A stretch of DNA of 64,000 nucleotides from Rhodanobacteraceae bacterium (GCA_009996615.1 JAACZU010000009.1:62001-126000), one strand, 5' to 3'. Shown: positions 1-8,658, counted from the stretch's first letter. The notes: generated from the sequence alone by a model not told the origin. Made by a program: numbers and translations.

Positions 1-279
1 GACTTCGATGCCGGGCTCCTCGTCGACCGCGTCCATCAGGCGGATCTGGCGATCGGGCGACTCCATGACGACGTCGTCGGGAACGACTTCCCAGCGCCGG
101 AACGTCTCGTAGTCGCCGCTGTCGCGATCGATCGACACGCGCACCGAGACGTCTTCTTCGGCGTAGCGCTTCTTCGCCGCCGACGCCAGCGCCGCTTCCA
201 TCGCCTCGAAGATCACGCCGCGGGGCACGCCTTTTTCGTTGGCGACCGCGTCGACGACCAGCAACAGTTCTTTGCTCAT
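1..279 (-). CDS. nusA: Transcription termination/antitermination factor NusA (N-terminal part)
   Basis: This is the first 93 codons of NusA, which binds RNA polymerase and controls pausing, termination and antitermination. The ATG is at 277-279 and the gene runs off the left edge. The visible protein starts MSKELLLVVDAVANEKGVP and continues into the segment VIFEAMEAALASAAKK, which is the N-terminal RNAP-binding domain. It lies 103 bp downstream of rimP in the widespread rimP-nusA-infB order, so the two are probably co-transcribed. The S1 and KH domains are outside the window. The call is secure from sequence and context. Confidence 0.95.
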   Translation of the reverse strand, partial: MSKELLLVVDAVANEKGVPRGVIFEAMEAALASAAKKRYAEEDVSVRVSIDRDSGDYETFRRWEVVPDDVVMESPDRQIRLMDAVDEEPGIEV

Positions 280-382
280 TTCCAAAACTCCCTCGCGGCC
301 ACGTCGGCGGCCGGAATGGCTCCAGTGATCCTGCCCCTGCCGCGCCACGCCGAACCTGCCGGCCTGGCACACCCATGTTTCT

Positions 383-913
383 CTAACCCGGCTTCCTGCC
401 GCGACGCGCCGGCTTGCCGGCTGCCTCGTCCTCGCGCCGCGCCGGCGCCAGGCCCAGCGCCGCATAGTCGGGCACCAGGCGCGCCTTGGCGATGTTCGCA
501 TGCGCGATCTCGACCGGCGTGCCGTCCTGCTCGATCGTGATCCGATCACCCTCGACGGCGCGAATCGCGCCCTGGAAGCGGCGCCTGCCGTCGATCGGCA
601 GGTTCACGCCGATCTTCGCGACCTCGCCGAGGTAGCGCGCGAAGTGCTCCGGCGTGAACAACGGCCGCTCCAAGCCAGGCGAGGACACCTCGAGCGTGTA
701 GCGCCCGGCGACCGGGTCGTTCACGTCGAGCAAAGCGGAAATCTCGCGACTCGCCCGTTCGCAGTCGTCGATCGTGACGCCGCGCTCCGGCTCGTCGATG
801 TAGACGCGCAGCAGACTGCCCGAACGGCTCGGGCTGAACTCGATACCGAGGAGTTCCAGACCGAGGTCGGCGATCGCTGGCGCCAGGAGTTCGCTGAGTT
901 CCTCGTTCGTCAT
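383..913 (-). CDS. rimP: Ribosome maturation factor RimP
   Basis: This is a 176-residue protein for late 30S subunit maturation. The start MTNEELSELLAPAIADLG was chosen at 913, because the 11 residues encoded upstream (to 946) are arginine/alanine-rich and do not resemble the family. The central region contains SPGLERPLFTPEHFARYLG, the RimP hallmark, followed by an Sm-like C-terminal domain. The tail is basic (GKPARRGRKPG). It sits between the initiator tRNA gene and nusA, as metY-rimP-nusA does in enterobacteria. The function rests on family knowledge; identity is clear. Confidence 0.95.
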   Translation of the reverse strand: MTNEELSELLAPAIADLGLELLGIEFSPSRSGSLLRVYIDEPERGVTIDDCERASREISALLDVNDPVAGRYTLEVSSPGLERPLFTPEHFARYLGEVAKIGVNLPIDGRRRFQGAIRAVEGDRITIEQDGTPVEIAHANIAKARLVPDYAALGLAPARREDEAAGKPARRGRKPG

Positions 914-1126
914 GGCTGCTCGTGCGCTCGTCCGGGGGGCCGCCAAGGCAAAGACGTCCTTCCGTGGCCGCGCGCTTCAAAAAAAAAAGTGGAAGGCAGA
1001 AACGAAAAATGGGCACGAGGCCCATTCCGTAGTCCGCCGTTGTGTCGCTTCCCAACACCGGCAAGTCGCGCTTCCTGCGCTTTCGATACAGAAAAGGCCA
1101 CACGAGGTGGCCTTGTCCGTTAGACC

Positions 1127-1203
1127 TGGTAGCGGGGGCAGGATTTGAACCTGCGACCTTCGGGTTATGAGCCCGACGAGCTGCCAGACTGCTCCACCCC
1201 GCA
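1127..1203 (-). tRNA. Initiator tRNA-fMet (CAU)
   Basis: This is a 77-nt tRNA with the CCA end encoded (1127-1129). Read on the minus strand it has anticodon CAT in the loop CTCATAA. The anticodon stem carries the three consecutive G-C pairs (GGG/CCC) diagnostic of initiator tRNA. The acceptor stem pairs from position 2, and the 1:72 position is T opposite T, i.e. unpaired, as expected of an initiator. It lies between nuoN and rimP, the position of metY in the enterobacterial rimP-nusA-infB operon. Confidence 0.95.
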
Positions 1204-1293
1204 CCGAGCTACGCATTGTAATGACAAGACAGTCGCTGCGCAAGTCATAAAACAAAGATTTGTTGCTACCGCTTCGAAATGGGGCCGGCCCGC

Positions 1294-2772
1294 TCAGCCC
1301 TGCGCGCCGAACGCGCGATAGCACCACTCCAGCAGCGGGCTCCAGCCGATGCCCAGCGCGAGCAGCGCGAGGCCGTTGGCCGACAACACCCAGCGGAACG
1401 CGCGGTCACCCGGCAGCGCCAGCGGCGTGTCGTCCTGCGGCGCGTCGAAGTACATCACCTTCACCACGCGCAGGTAATAGTACAGGCCGACGATCGCGAA
1501 CACGATCGCGACGATCGCCAGCCACATCTGGCCGGCATCGATGACCGCCTTCAGCACCATCAGCTTGGCGAAGAAGCCGAACAGCGGCGGCACGCCCGCG
1601 AGCGAGAACATCGCCAGCGCCATCACGCCGGCGTACCACGGGTTGCGACGGTTCAGGCCCTTGAAGTCGTCGATCTCCTCGGCCTCGAAGCCGGCCCGCG
1701 CGAGCAGCATGATCATGCCGAACGCGACGCCGGCCATCAGCACGTAGCTGATCGTGTAGAACATCGCCGCGGCGTAGCCGACGGCGGTGCCATTGACGAA
1801 GCCGAGCAGCAGGAAGCCGACGTGCGAGATCGTCGAGTACGCCAGCATGCGCTTGAGGTTGCTCTGCGCGATCGCGAACACGTTGCCGATCGCCAACGAC
1901 AGTGCGGCCAGCACGCCGAGCATCAGCGTCCAGTGCGGCTGCATGCCGCCCATCGCGCCCTCGAGCAGGCGGTAGGTCATGCCGAACGCGGCCAGCTTCG
2001 AGGACGAGCCGATGAACAGCGTGATCGCGGTCGGCGCGCCCTGGTAGACGTCCGGCAGCCACATGTGGAACGGCGCCGCGCCGAGCTTGAAGCCGATGCC
2101 GACGACCAGGAACACGAGGCCGAACGCGAGCAGCGTGCGGTGCGGGCTGTTGGCCGAGAAGTCGGCGATCGCGTGGATCTTGGCCAGGTCCAGCGTGCCG
2201 GTCGCGCCGTAGATCATCGACATGCCGTACAGCAGCAGGCCCGAGGCCATCGCGCCGAGCACGAAGTACTTGATCGCCGCCTCCGACGAGATCGACGAGT
2301 CGCGGTTCAGCGCGACCAGCGCGTACGAGCTCAGCGTCAGCAGCTCGAGGCCGACGTAGACCGTGACCAGGCTGCCGGCCGAGACCAGCAGCATCATGCC
2401 GAGCGTGGCGAACAGCAGCAGCAGGTAGAACTCGCCGACCTGCAGCTTGCGCTCGCGCATGTAGCCGCGGCCGTACACGGCGACGAGCCCGGTCATCAGC
2501 AGCACGAACAGCTTCAGCACGGTGGCCATGCCGTCGCGCAGGAACATGCCGTTGAACGCGGCCACGCCCTGCCCCACCGCCGGTGCGCCGGTCCACACCA
2601 GCACGCCGGCGCCGAGCAGCGCGAGCAGCGACAGCAGATGCGTGATGTCGCGCTGCGACGGCTTCAGGAACAGGTCGATCAGCAGGATCGCGCAGGTCGC
2701 GCCGAGCAGGAACAGCTCCGGCAGCAGGGTCCACAGGTCGCTCGGATTAAAAGTCGATTCCGGCATAATCAT
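1294..2772 (-). CDS. nuoN: NADH-quinone oxidoreductase subunit N
   Basis: This 492-residue polytopic membrane protein is one of the three antiporter-like proton-pumping subunits of respiratory complex I. It has the family length and repeated hydrophobic segments, with conserved stretches such as AIKYFVLGAMASGLLLYG, FKLGAAPFHMWLPDVYQGAP and LKRMLAYSTISHVGF. It is the last gene of the nuo operon but lies 2.3 kb from nuoM because two foreign-looking genes sit between them. Two in-frame ATGs (2772 and 2766) are possible starts, and the upstream GAGTGA is only a weak ribosome-binding site. Expression presumably depends on read-through of, or a promoter within, the inserted segment. Confidence 0.97.
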   Translation of the reverse strand: MIMPESTFNPSDLWTLLPELFLLGATCAILLIDLFLKPSQRDITHLLSLLALLGAGVLVWTGAPAVGQGVAAFNGMFLRDGMATVLKLFVLLMTGLVAVYGRGYMRERKLQVGEFYLLLLFATLGMMLLVSAGSLVTVYVGLELLTLSSYALVALNRDSSISSEAAIKYFVLGAMASGLLLYGMSMIYGATGTLDLAKIHAIADFSANSPHRTLLAFGLVFLVVGIGFKLGAAPFHMWLPDVYQGAPTAITLFIGSSSKLAAFGMTYRLLEGAMGGMQPHWTLMLGVLAALSLAIGNVFAIAQSNLKRMLAYSTISHVGFLLLGFVNGTAVGYAAAMFYTISYVLMAGVAFGMIMLLARAGFEAEEIDDFKGLNRRNPWYAGVMALAMFSLAGVPPLFGFFAKLMVLKAVIDAGQMWLAIVAIVFAIVGLYYYLRVVKVMYFDAPQDDTPLALPGDRAFRWVLSANGLALLALGIGWSPLLEWCYRAFGAQG

Positions 2773-2794
2773 TCACTCACTCGAGTCGAAGAGC

Positions 2795-2830
2795 TGCGGC
2801 GAGCGTAGCCCGCCGCAACCCTACATCGGG
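2795..2830. repeat. REP-like palindrome upstream of nuoN
   Basis: The segment GCTGCGGCGAGCGTAGCC followed by CGCCGCAACCCTAC forms an imperfect stem (TGCGGCG against CGCCGCA around a short TAG-containing loop). It resembles a REP family scattered through Lysobacterales intergenic regions (recalled, not searched). It lies in the 97-bp gap between the low-GC insertion and nuoN, so it marks the right-hand junction of the interruption. Confidence 0.5.
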
Positions 2831-2869
2831 CGATACTTCTACCAACGCACAACCCGAAAGCTATAAAAA

Positions 2870-3805
2870 TCAGAACCAACCTGTTGCGGCGTTGGAAAAA
2901 TTCAAGGTAATCATCTGCGTAACACTTGGAATACCCACCAAACCAAAGAAGAGCCCGCCCCCAGCCAGCGAGCCGGCAGTACCGGCCGGCCTATCTGGAA
3001 TCGTGTAGGGACTCGAAGACGACCAATTCATGCCGCCACTGACCCCGTACGACACGTACCCCAATGTATTAGCATGCACCCCCACATTGTAAACAGCGCC
3101 ATCCGTCAACCCACTGGACGAGCATGTCTCTGGATATAATCTATTACCACCATTCCAATACGATTCGACCTGCATATTGTAATACGGCGTCGTATTCGAA
3201 CCAAAGCCACAGCCATTTGGCGTACCCGACGCATTACCAACAATCACCCCATTCCCAACCAACGCTGGCGCGTAGGTCGGAGGGTAGTTGACATAATACT
3301 GCTGAGCATCAACGAGCAACGCCACCGCCAAATGAGAACCGAAATTCTGCATATTTACAGAACTATAACTGTACGCAACCCACTGCGTCCCCTTCCCAGG
3401 AATCTGGGAGCCCGACACAAAGAAATTTCCGTAAACGACCCCATTGAACTGAACGATCGAGAACGTTTGAGGCAAACTGGACTGCGAAGGTATAGATGCA
3501 CTCACCCCATCCGCGACCACACCCCTGCTAGAAAGGCCGTCATGGCTAATGATCTTGACGGCAACACCAGCGCCTTCCAGCGCATAAATTTCCTTAGCAT
3601 CAACGTAACGAATTTCAGAACTGATCAGGCCGGTTCGATCATCGGAAACCGCATCATACGTAAAGATATTCCCGAATTCATCCTCGTTGAGATAGACAAC
3701 AGTCGACGCATCACCGGAAGAATAACCAAGATCCGACGCGATCGAAAATTTCACCACCCCCAACACAACCACCAATACGACCATTACCCTGCTCACTGAC
3801 ATCAT
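2870..3805 (-). CDS. Secreted protein of unknown function, inserted in nuo operon
   Basis: I do not recognise this 311-residue protein. The start was placed at the ATG at 3803-3805 because GGGAGAAG precedes it by about 8 nt; an upstream in-frame start at 3850 has no such site. Residues 1-25 (MMSVSRVMVVLVVVLGVVKF and following SIAS) form a signal peptide. The mature part is rich in Ser, Gly, Tyr, Asn and Val, with alternating hydrophobic patterns suggesting a beta-rich fold, and has two cysteines about 35 residues apart that could pair. The C-terminus is glycine-rich and hydrophobic, ending in aromatic Trp-Phe. Base composition is far lower in GC than its neighbours (sampled 60-base lines hold 31-32 G+C against 38-44 in nuo lines). 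It lies 52 bp downstream of the methyltransferase gene and probably shares its transcript. Confidence 0.75.
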   Translation of the reverse strand: MMSVSRVMVVLVVVLGVVKFSIASDLGYSSGDASTVVYLNEDEFGNIFTYDAVSDDRTGLISSEIRYVDAKEIYALEGAGVAVKIISHDGLSSRGVVADGVSASIPSQSSLPQTFSIVQFNGVVYGNFFVSGSQIPGKGTQWVAYSYSSVNMQNFGSHLAVALLVDAQQYYVNYPPTYAPALVGNGVIVGNASGTPNGCGFGSNTTPYYNMQVESYWNGGNRLYPETCSSSGLTDGAVYNVGVHANTLGYVSYGVSGGMNWSSSSPYTIPDRPAGTAGSLAGGGLFFGLVGIPSVTQMITLNFSNAATGWF

Positions 3806-3857
3806 GTCTACTTCTCCCAATAAGCCCTTACGGGCGCAAACAAAGCACAAGCGCGAC

Positions 3858-5024
3858 TCAGCGGCCGGGCATAAGGAACCCGGAATAAATTAAAGCGGAC
3901 GAAATTGAATCATGGCAGACAACCTCAATCTCTGCCGGCCCAGACTTATCCACGCGCCCTGAAAATCGCCAACCAGACAACTGAAGCCTTACATCGTGGA
4001 ATGCAGCAGCGACATCTGAACGAGGAATATCCACGAATGAAAAGTATTGCCTGCCGTTTACACGAACCTCAACACGCTCAACACTACCTTCATCAAAAGA
4101 GGCAGCCCATCCTTCCAAATAAATCTCGCCGGAGGACGTTAACTGTCTTCGATCAAGCCATCCCCACACCCCCCTTCTGAACCCCCTCAGGGCGCCTAGC
4201 TTTTCACTGGACTTGTTGGAAAGTACGTATATATCTTGCTCGTTAGCCAACGACTTCTTTAAACGAAAATAGGTGGCGCCACGACCAACAAAAGATGTCA
4301 CGCAGTGACTGACGTACGCCTCGGTAGCATACGTGGTTCCGTAAATCGACGGGCTCAGATCGGGATTCTCGCTAGATGGTTCATACAAAATACCCGAATC
4401 AGACATTGCCCGCCCCTCTGGAAGCAACGCCGCGTCACGCACACTGAAGCAAAGCACACCGCCCGGACTCAACATTGACGCCAACCTCTTCAGCCAAGCC
4501 CCAAATAGATCGTCGGGCAGATGCGAAAAGAGGGAGGCCACCCAAATGAGATCAAACTTACGCCCTGGATCGAACTCGCTAGGATCCTGGGAAGAGGGTA
4601 CTGTTTTGACTCCGAACGTGCCCCCAACGAAATCAAGAGCGTCTAACTGGAGCTCGGACGCGACGATGTTGCCACGAGGCATAGCCAATGTAAGAAAACG
4701 CAGCATCCGCCCGTAGCCGCAAGCGAAGTCCAAAACATGGATAGCGCCTTTACGCCCATCAAACAGAAAATTTACGATCTGGCTCAATGCATTGTATTGC
4801 TGAAGACCCACATTGAAATATTGACTCAGCGCAGCTCCAGCATCTCGGTGCTCACGCAGGGAGTGCGTGAACATCTGGTCACCCGGGTGAATTGTCATAT
4901 CCAACAAAGCCTCGTCAAATGCCGACGATAGCCCCGAGCAGCAGCGAACTACCGAGCGTTTGAATTGAGACCCACTTGCGAGCTCCGCAGCTTGCCTCAT
5001 CAGTTCATCCCAAGAATCATCCAT
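3858..5024 (-). CDS. Class I SAM-dependent methyltransferase with C-terminal beta domain, inserted in nuo operon
   Basis: This 388-residue protein is preceded by GAGGAG about 7 nt before its ATG. Residues 97-111 (VLDFACGYGRMLRFL) are SAM-binding motif I. The acidic residue of motif II is in VASELQLDAL, and FDLIWVASLFSHLPDD and LSPGGVLCFSV are motifs IV-VI of a Rossmann methyltransferase. Residues about 292-388 form a separate module (IYLEGWAASFDEGSVERVEV, then RVNGRQYF) resembling the small beta-sandwich domains attached to glycosyltransferases and glycan-related methyltransferases. A surface-glycan substrate is therefore a guess. Codon and base composition are AT-richer than the flanking nuoM and nuoN (one sampled line has only 23 G+C of 60), indicating transfer. 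It starts 47 bp after the nuoM stop. Confidence 0.8.
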   Translation of the reverse strand: MDDSWDELMRQAAELASGSQFKRSVVRCCSGLSSAFDEALLDMTIHPGDQMFTHSLREHRDAGAALSQYFNVGLQQYNALSQIVNFLFDGRKGAIHVLDFACGYGRMLRFLTLAMPRGNIVASELQLDALDFVGGTFGVKTVPSSQDPSEFDPGRKFDLIWVASLFSHLPDDLFGAWLKRLASMLSPGGVLCFSVRDAALLPEGRAMSDSGILYEPSSENPDLSPSIYGTTYATEAYVSHCVTSFVGRGATYFRLKKSLANEQDIYVLSNKSSEKLGALRGFRRGVWGWLDRRQLTSSGEIYLEGWAASFDEGSVERVEVRVNGRQYFSFVDIPRSDVAAAFHDVRLQLSGWRFSGRVDKSGPAEIEVVCHDSISSALIYSGFLMPGR

Positions 5025-5071
5025 TTGGGTTTCTCCTCAAGATGTCAGCTGCGCACGGACGACAAAACTAC

Positions 5072-6571
5072 TCACGCCTTGGCCAGACCGAGCTGCTGCA
5101 CGATCTGCAGCACGGCGGGTTCCATCAGATCGGTCAGCGGCTTGGGATAGATGCCGACCGCCAGTACGCCGAGCGCGAACGCGCCGAGCACGATCCACTC
5201 GCGCGCATCGAGGTCCTTCATCTTGGCGACCTTGTCGTTACCGACCTCGCCGAAGATCACGCGCTTGACCAGCCAAAGCGTGTACGCGGCGCTGATGATC
5301 AGCGTGAACGCGGCCAGCAGCGCGACCAGCGGGCTGGTCTGGAACGCCGACAGGATGACCATGAACTCGCCGACGAAACCGGAGGTGCCCGGCAGGCCGC
5401 AGTTGGCCATCGCGAACAGCACCGCGAACGCGGCGAACCACGGCATCGAGTTCGCGACGCCGCCGTAATCCTTGATCATGCGCGTGTGCAGGCGGTCGTA
5501 CATCACGCCGATGCACGAGAACAGCGCGCCGGAAACGAAGCCGTGCGAGATCATCTGCACCATCGCGCCCTGGATGCCCAGGCGCGCGCCGTCCGGATTG
5601 CCGTCGACGCGCACCAGCGCCAGCGCGATGAAGATGCCGAGTGTGACGAAGCCCATGTGCGCGACCGAGGAGTACGCGATCAGCTTCTTCATGTCCTCCT
5701 GCACCAGCGCGACGTAGCCGATGTAGATGACCGCGATCAGCGACAGCGCGATGACCAGCCACGCGTATTCCTGGCTCGCGTCCGGCGTGATCGGCAGCGA
5801 GAAGCGGATGAAGCCGTAGCCGCCGACCTTCAGCATGATCGCGGCCAGGATCACCGAGCCGCCGGTCGGCGCCTCGACGTGCGCGTCGGGCAGCCAGGTA
5901 TGCACCGGCCACATCGGCACCTTGATCGCGAAGCCGGCCAGGAACGCGAAGAACAGCCAGGCTTGCTCCCTGGTACTGAGCGGCGCGTGCGCGAACGCGG
6001 CCAGCGAGAACTCGCCGGTCTTCATGTGCAGGTAGATCAGGCCGACCAGCATGAAGATCGAGCCGAGGAACGTGTAGATGAAGAACTTCAGCGTCGCGTA
6101 CACGCGACGCGGGCCGCCCCAGATGCCGATGATGATGAACATCGGGATCAGCATGCCCTCGAAGAACACGTAGAACAGCAGCGCGTCGGTGGCGGCGAAC
6201 ACGCCGACCAAGAGGCCCTCGAGCGCGAGCATCGAGGCCATGTACTGCGACACGCGGTTGTCGATCGGTCCCCACGAGCCGATCACGACCAGCACGCTGG
6301 TGAACGTGGTCAGCACGATCAGCGCGATCGCGATGCCATCGACGCCGAGCGCGTAGTTGGCCTTGAGCGCGGGGATCCAGGCCAGCTGCTCGACGAACTG
6401 CATGGCGGGGCCGGCCGGGACGTAGCCGGTCCACAGCGGGATCGAGAGCGCGAACGTGGCCAGCGCCACGGCGAGCGAGAGCCAGCGCGCGGTGTTGGCC
6501 TGGCGGCCGAACGCGAGCACGGCGACCGCGCCGAGGATCGGCAGCCAGATCAGGAGGCTGAGTAGATGCAT
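5072..6571 (-). CDS. nuoM: NADH-quinone oxidoreductase subunit M
   Basis: This 499-residue antiporter-like membrane subunit of complex I has multiple hydrophobic helices. Conserved family segments include GLLVGVFAATDALLFYVFFE, FFIYTFLGSIFMLVG, MWPVHTWLPDAHVEAPT (with the lysine of FAIKVPMWP just before) and MKKLIAYSSVAHMGFV. Lys and Glu residues in these helices belong to the proton channel. It starts 21 bp after nuoL. In the usual order nuoN would follow directly; here the methyltransferase gene begins 47 bp downstream. Confidence 0.97.
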   Translation of the reverse strand: MHLLSLLIWLPILGAVAVLAFGRQANTARWLSLAVALATFALSIPLWTGYVPAGPAMQFVEQLAWIPALKANYALGVDGIAIALIVLTTFTSVLVVIGSWGPIDNRVSQYMASMLALEGLLVGVFAATDALLFYVFFEGMLIPMFIIIGIWGGPRRVYATLKFFIYTFLGSIFMLVGLIYLHMKTGEFSLAAFAHAPLSTREQAWLFFAFLAGFAIKVPMWPVHTWLPDAHVEAPTGGSVILAAIMLKVGGYGFIRFSLPITPDASQEYAWLVIALSLIAVIYIGYVALVQEDMKKLIAYSSVAHMGFVTLGIFIALALVRVDGNPDGARLGIQGAMVQMISHGFVSGALFSCIGVMYDRLHTRMIKDYGGVANSMPWFAAFAVLFAMANCGLPGTSGFVGEFMVILSAFQTSPLVALLAAFTLIISAAYTLWLVKRVIFGEVGNDKVAKMKDLDAREWIVLGAFALGVLAVGIYPKPLTDLMEPAVLQIVQQLGLAKA

Positions 6572-6592
6572 GTCGGTCCTGTTCCCTGTCGA

Positions 6593-8653
6593 TCAGAGCG
6601 TCGCGTGCGTGACCCACCACACGCCGCCGAGCAGCGCGATCAGGCCGAGGATCATCGCGAAGGCGTAGTGGTAGAGATAACCCGATTGCAGCCAGCGCAC
6701 GACCTGCGCGAAGCGCGCGACCGCGGCGGTGGAGCCGTTGACGAGCGCGCCGTCGATCACGCCGACGTCGCCGCCCTTCCACAGGCCGCGGCCGAGCGCG
6801 ACGCCGCCGCGCGCGAACACCGCCTGGTACAGCTCGTCGACCCAGTACTTGTTGGCGAGCACGTTGTAGAGGGGACGCAACGCCTGCTTCGCCTTGTCGG
6901 CGATGCCCGGGTTGAAGAGCCAGATCCAGGTGGCGACCGCGAAGCCGGCGAACGCGAGCCAGAACGGCGCCTGCGTGAAGCCGTGCAGCAGCATCGCCAG
7001 CGGGCCGTGGAACTCGTGGCCGAGCTCGCGCAGCACGTCATTGTGTTCGCTGACGCGGATCGCTGCGCCGAACCAGTCGCCGAACAGCATCGGCCCGATC
7101 GTGGTCCAGCCGACCAGCACCGACGGGATCGCCAGCAGCACCAGCGGCAGCGTGATCACCCACGGCGACTCGTGCGGCGGATGGTCGAGGTGACCCGGCT
7201 CGTGGCCGACCTCCTCCTGCGGTGCGTGCTCGTCGTCGTTGCCCTGGTGCGCGGCATGCTTGCCATGGCCGACGACGAAGCGTTCCTTGCCATGGAAGGT
7301 CATGTAGAGCAGGCGGAAGCTGTACAGCGCGGTCACGAACACGCCGGCCATGACGCAGAAGTAGGCGTAGCTGGCGCCGGCGCGATGCGATTCGCCGACC
7401 GCCTCGATGATGGCGTCCTTCGAGTAGAAGCCGGCGAAGCCCGGCGTGCCGGCCAGCGCGAGCGAACCGAGCCACATCGTGATCCAGGTGATCGGCATGT
7501 ACTTGCGCAGGCCGCCCATGTAGCGCATGTCCTGCTCGTGGTGCATCGCGACGATGACCGAGCCGGCGCCGAGGAACAGCAGCGCCTTGAAGAATGCGTG
7601 CGTCATCAGGTGGTAGACGCCGCCGGCGTAGGCCGACACGCCGAGCGCGACCGTCATGTAGCCGAGCTGCGACAGCGTCGAGTACGCGACCACGCGCTTG
7701 ATGTCGTTCTGCACCACGCCGATCAGGCCGGTGAACAGCGCGGTGGTCGCGCCGATCACCAGCACGAAGGTCAGCGCGGTTTCGCTCAGCTCGAACAGCG
7801 GCGACATGCGCGCGACCATGAAGATGCCGGCGGTCACCATCGTCGCGGCGTGGATCAGCGCCGAGATCGGGGTCGGGCCTTCCATCGAGTCGGGCAACCA
7901 CACGTGCAGCGGCACCTGCGCCGACTTGCCCATCGCGCCGATGAACAGGCAGATGCACACGATCGTCGCGACCGACCACGGATGGCCGGCGAAGATCTCG
8001 ACCGTGCGCGTCGCGGCGGCCGGATCGGTGGTGGCGGCGAACACCTGCGCGTAGTCGAGCGAGCCGAACCACAGCAGGACGCCGGCGATGCCGAGGATGA
8101 AGCCGAAGTCGCCGACGCGGTTGACCAGGAACGCCTTCAGGTTGGCGAAGATCGCGCTCGGGCGCTTGAACCAGAAGCCGATCAGCAGGTACGAGACGAG
8201 GCCGACCGCTTCCCAGCCGAAGAACAGCTGCAGGAAGTTGTTGCTCATCACCAGCATCAGCATCGAGAACGTGAACAGCGCGATGTAGCTGAAGAAGCGC
8301 TGGAAGCCGTCGTCCTCGGCCATGTAGCCGATCGTGTAGATGTGCACCATCAGCGAGACGAAGGTCACCACGACCATCATCATCGCGGTCAGGCGGTCGA
8401 CCATGAAGCCGACATGGGCCGAGTAATGGCCGACCTGGAACCAGGTGTAGAGGTTCTCGTTGAACGTCGCCGCGCCACCCCAGGCGAGCTGGTAGAGCAC
8501 GTAGAACGACAGCACGCACGACAGCGCGACGCCGGCGATCGTGACGCCGGCCGCGCCAACGCGGCCGACCTGATTGCGGAACAGGCCGGCGACGACCGCA
8601 CCGAACAACGGCGCGAGCACGATCGCGAGCAGGAGGGTCTTAGAAAGTGCCAT
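6593..8653 (-). CDS. nuoL: NADH-quinone oxidoreductase subunit L
   Basis: This 686-residue subunit is the distal antiporter-like subunit of complex I, with the long lateral helix at its C-terminus. Conserved stretches include FFGWEAVGLVSYLLIGFW, GKSAQVPLHVWLPDSMEGPT, HAATMVTAGIFMVARMSPLF and DIKRVVAYSTLSQLGYM. A His/Glu-rich hydrophilic loop (around HGKHAAHQGNDDEHAPQEEV) precedes the C-terminal helices. The length fits proteobacterial NuoL slightly extended by this loop. It begins 5 bp after the nuoK stop. Confidence 0.97.
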   Translation of the reverse strand: MALSKTLLLAIVLAPLFGAVVAGLFRNQVGRVGAAGVTIAGVALSCVLSFYVLYQLAWGGAATFNENLYTWFQVGHYSAHVGFMVDRLTAMMMVVVTFVSLMVHIYTIGYMAEDDGFQRFFSYIALFTFSMLMLVMSNNFLQLFFGWEAVGLVSYLLIGFWFKRPSAIFANLKAFLVNRVGDFGFILGIAGVLLWFGSLDYAQVFAATTDPAAATRTVEIFAGHPWSVATIVCICLFIGAMGKSAQVPLHVWLPDSMEGPTPISALIHAATMVTAGIFMVARMSPLFELSETALTFVLVIGATTALFTGLIGVVQNDIKRVVAYSTLSQLGYMTVALGVSAYAGGVYHLMTHAFFKALLFLGAGSVIVAMHHEQDMRYMGGLRKYMPITWITMWLGSLALAGTPGFAGFYSKDAIIEAVGESHRAGASYAYFCVMAGVFVTALYSFRLLYMTFHGKERFVVGHGKHAAHQGNDDEHAPQEEVGHEPGHLDHPPHESPWVITLPLVLLAIPSVLVGWTTIGPMLFGDWFGAAIRVSEHNDVLRELGHEFHGPLAMLLHGFTQAPFWLAFAGFAVATWIWLFNPGIADKAKQALRPLYNVLANKYWVDELYQAVFARGGVALGRGLWKGGDVGVIDGALVNGSTAAVARFAQVVRWLQSGYLYHYAFAMILGLIALLGGVWWVTHATL

Positions 8654-8658
8654 CGGAA

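Noticed and set aside
1279-2808. Long plus-strand frame of about 509 codons across nuoN
   Set aside because: It is an antisense shadow of a well-supported gene in GC-rich DNA; its translation is Arg/His/Gln-rich with no domain.
2870-5024. Insertion sequence or toxin-antitoxin pair within nuo
   Set aside because: No transposase, terminal inverted repeats or toxin-like small proteins are visible; the two genes are a methyltransferase and a secreted protein.
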